Positions 62,681-64,000 of a DNA stretch of 64,000 nt are shown here, piece after piece. How positions within the stretch are numbered: the first letter of the stretch is position 1; each line of letters starts with the position of its first letter. Below the pieces are notes generated by a model, which saw nothing but the letters and a program-made list of their open reading frames with translations, ran no database searches and had not been told where the DNA came from. This DNA is from Hymenobacter properus (lineage in GTDB: Bacteria > Bacteroidota > Bacteroidia > Cytophagales > Hymenobacteraceae), in the NCBI RefSeq assembly GCF_015694735.1, contig NZ_JADQDP010000002.1, positions 1,116,001 through 1,180,000 on the forward strand, in the 5' to 3' direction. The position numbers and the translations under genes were made by a program.

Positions 62681-63240
62681 GCGTTACGTAGTTGGTCGCG
62701 GACTTCCATCAAGGCAAAGCCCAGCAAGTTAGGCCCCTGCCAGCGGGCCGGGTTTTCGGCATCCGGCGAATCGGCCGCCAGGCCAATGCCCCAGATGGTA
62801 TCGACGGGGCTGGCTTCTACCAGCACCCGGTCGTTGGTTGAGAGCAGGAACTTCAGCAGCTCCCGATTCTGGCTGAACTTGTGCAGGTTGCCGGTTTTCA
62901 CAATCTCGTACTTGTGCGCTTCCCACACCTCGGGCACGAAAGCCATGATTTCGCGTCCCAGCTTCTTGGCCTCGGCCGGGCTTTTGGCGGCCAGAATGCG
63001 GGCCAGCGCAGCTTCGTCATTGAATAGCCGAGCCTTTTCGGCCATCATCCAATGTTCGGTGGAGCGGTAGGTGATGTTATCAACCGTAAAATCGGCTACC
63101 CACCACTGGCTCAGGCAGGACTTAGTAATTATGCCATCCTTGCTGGGCTGGTGCCCCCAGAAAAACAGGTACTTGACCCGGGCATTCTGTGCGAGTTGGT
63201 CGAGGAGCCAAGCGGTGGAGTAGAGCATAGGATTAGCCAA
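62677..63240 (-). CDS. NADAR (YbiA/DUF1768) family protein
   Basis: A 187-residue cytoplasmic protein (183 from the second Met at 63228). The family hallmark is YRSTEHWMMAEKARLFND, with KYLFFWGHQPSKDG before it and DTIWGIGLAADSPDAENP after it. NADAR proteins act on ADP-ribose linked compounds; some remove ADP-ribose from guanine in DNA and partner with DarT-type toxins, and YbiA-type members act in riboflavin side-product clearance. No DarT-like toxin is next to it here. It is translationally coupled to the DUF58 gene by a 4-bp overlap and lies after moxR, separated by palindrome copy 3. Confidence 0.9.
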   Translation of the reverse strand: MANPMLYSTAWLLDQLAQNARVKYLFFWGHQPSKDGIITKSCLSQWWVADFTVDNITYRSTEHWMMAEKARLFNDEAALARILAAKSPAEAKKLGREIMAFVPEVWEAHKYEIVKTGNLHKFSQNRELLKFLLSTNDRVLVEASPVDTIWGIGLAADSPDAENPARWQGPNLLGFALMEVRDQLRNA

Positions 63241-63255
63241 GCGGCATTAATTCTG

Positions 63256-63351
63256 AACGTCATGCTGAGCGCAGCCGAAGCATCTCTACCGCAACAGTAA
63301 TTTATTTTACTCGCGCGGTAGAGATGCTTCGGCTGCGCTCAGCATGACGTT
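63256..63351. repeat. Long palindromic intergenic element, copy 3 (37-bp perfect arms)
   Basis: The left arm (63256-63292) and right arm (63315-63351) are perfect reverse complements with a 22-nt AT-rich spacer. The inner 33 bases of each arm match copy 2 (8398-8491) exactly. It lies between moxR and the NADAR gene. Confidence 0.9.
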
Positions 63352-63370
63352 TTGCTAGTTGCCATAAAAT

Positions 63371-64000
63371 TTAACGCGGCACCTCAATCTGCTGCATAAT
63401 CTGTTTCACCACATCATCCGGCGTGCCTCCTTCCATCTCGCGCTCGGGCGTGAGCATGATGCGGTGGCGCAGCACGCTGGGGGCCAGAAACTGCACATCC
63501 TCGGGCGTCACGAAGTCGCGGCCGCGCAGGGCAGCCAGGGCTTTGGCGCCGTTCAGCAAAGCCAGCGAGGCGCGGGGCGAAGCACCCAGGTACAGCGACT
63601 TGTGCGCCCGCGTCTGGCCCACCAGCTTGGCAATGTATTCCAGAATATTGGCTTCCACGCGCTGCTGGCGCACTTGCCGGCGCAGCGAGGCCAAGTCGTC
63701 GGCGCTGAGGATGGGCTGCACGGCCTCCAGGTTGGTGCCGCCGAAGCCGGCGTGGTGGCCCTGCAAAATCTGCACCTCCTCAGCCAGCGAAGGGTAGCCC
63801 ACGTGCAGCTTGAACAGGAAACGGTCGAGTTGGGCTTCGGGCAGGCGGTAGGTGCCTTCCTGCTCCACGGGGTTTTGGGTGGCCAGCACCAGGAAGGGCT
63901 CCGGCATGCCGTAGGTGGTGCCGTCCTGCGTCACGGTCCGCTCTTCCATCACCTCAAACAGGGCCGATTGGGTTTTGGCAGGGGCACGGTTGATTTCGTC
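63371..64000 (-). CDS. MoxR family AAA+ ATPase, C-terminal fragment
   Basis: The last 209 residues of a minus-strand gene cut by the right edge; Walker A lies outside. The fragment starts at Walker [21 protein letters not shown], and goes on with the sensor 1 region [27 protein letters not shown] (in two pieces). The lid domain has [23 protein letters not shown]. MoxR ATPases act as chaperones for vWA/DUF58 partners. The partner gene follows after palindrome copy 3 and the NADAR gene. Confidence 0.94.
   Translation of the reverse strand, partial: DEINRAPAKTQSALFEVMEERTVTQDGTTYGMPEPFLVLATQNPVEQEGTYRLPEAQLDRFLFKLHVGYPSLAEEVQILQGHHAGFGGTNLEAVQPILSADDLASLRRQVRQQRVEANILEYIAKLVGQTRAHKSLYLGASPRASLALLNGAKALAALRGRDFVTPEDVQFLAPSVLRHRIMLTPEREMEGGTPDDVVKQIMQQIEVPR

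Noticed and set aside
1..64000. CRISPR arrays, tRNA, rRNA, prophage or IS elements
   Set aside because: I looked for regularly spaced direct repeats, cloverleaf-like segments with CCA or conserved loops, and transposase or integrase motifs, and saw none. The heptad elements have no unique spacers and so are not CRISPR.

Overview
The window looks like the chromosome of a high-GC member of the Bacteroidota, most like Hymenobacter or a close relative (order Cytophagales). This is inferred from the sequence, not from a database search. The evidence is: a complete alternative complex III operon (actA to actF) running directly into an A-type cytochrome c oxidase; two secreted proteins with type IX secretion (T9SS) type A C-terminal sorting domains; a GSCFA-domain protein; TAnnTTTG-type -7 promoter elements; and many lipoprotein signal peptides. 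I saw no rRNA, tRNA, CRISPR array, phage or insertion sequence.

Layout. Positions 1-4305: the start of an RND efflux adaptor lipoprotein (cut by the left edge), a CusS/OmpR-type two-component pair separated by a 28-bp-arm palindrome, and a divergent polytopic glycosyltransferase-like protein. Positions 4335-16934: mostly minus-strand housekeeping and envelope genes, namely an SGNH/GDSL lipoprotein, a FadL-type porin, MltG, a ribonuclease D family protein, small unknowns, QueA, an apparently exported methyltransferase, and PriA. Positions 17184-22175: one very large modular secreted protein with a T9SS tail. Positions 22252-28299 (minus): a DUF255 thioredoxin-like protein, a GSCFA protein with a very long basic low-complexity tail, and the rpsF-rpsR-rplI ribosomal operon.

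Positions 28742-46418 (plus) form the respiratory block. ActABCDEF oxidises quinol and passes electrons through c hemes. CoxB (CuA) and CoxA (heme-copper) follow, then heme A synthesis (CtaA, CtaB), two subunit III proteins, subunit IV, a SCO-family protein that has lost its copper ligands, DUF420 (CtaM-like), a small CxxC membrane protein and DUF983. A UUCG-loop terminator closes the block. Positions 46580-54433 hold a 1301-residue NtrY-like histidine kinase and a 1286-residue probable outer-membrane beta-barrel. Positions 54430-64000 (minus) hold a lipoprotein, a DEDDh exonuclease, membrane proteins, a GH20 hexosaminidase, a small fibronectin-type T9SS cargo protein, and a DUF58-NADAR-MoxR group cut by the right edge.

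The most unusual signals are non-coding. One is a family of long perfect palindromes (three copies) whose two arms change together between copies. The other is a family of degenerate 7-nt-periodic hairpins placed inside the ribosomal and respiratory gene clusters. Among proteins, the notable ones are the copper-ligand-less SCO protein, the series of His-rich segments in neighbouring respiratory subunits, the six-heme-motif ActA, and the NADAR gene set between moxR and the DUF58 gene.
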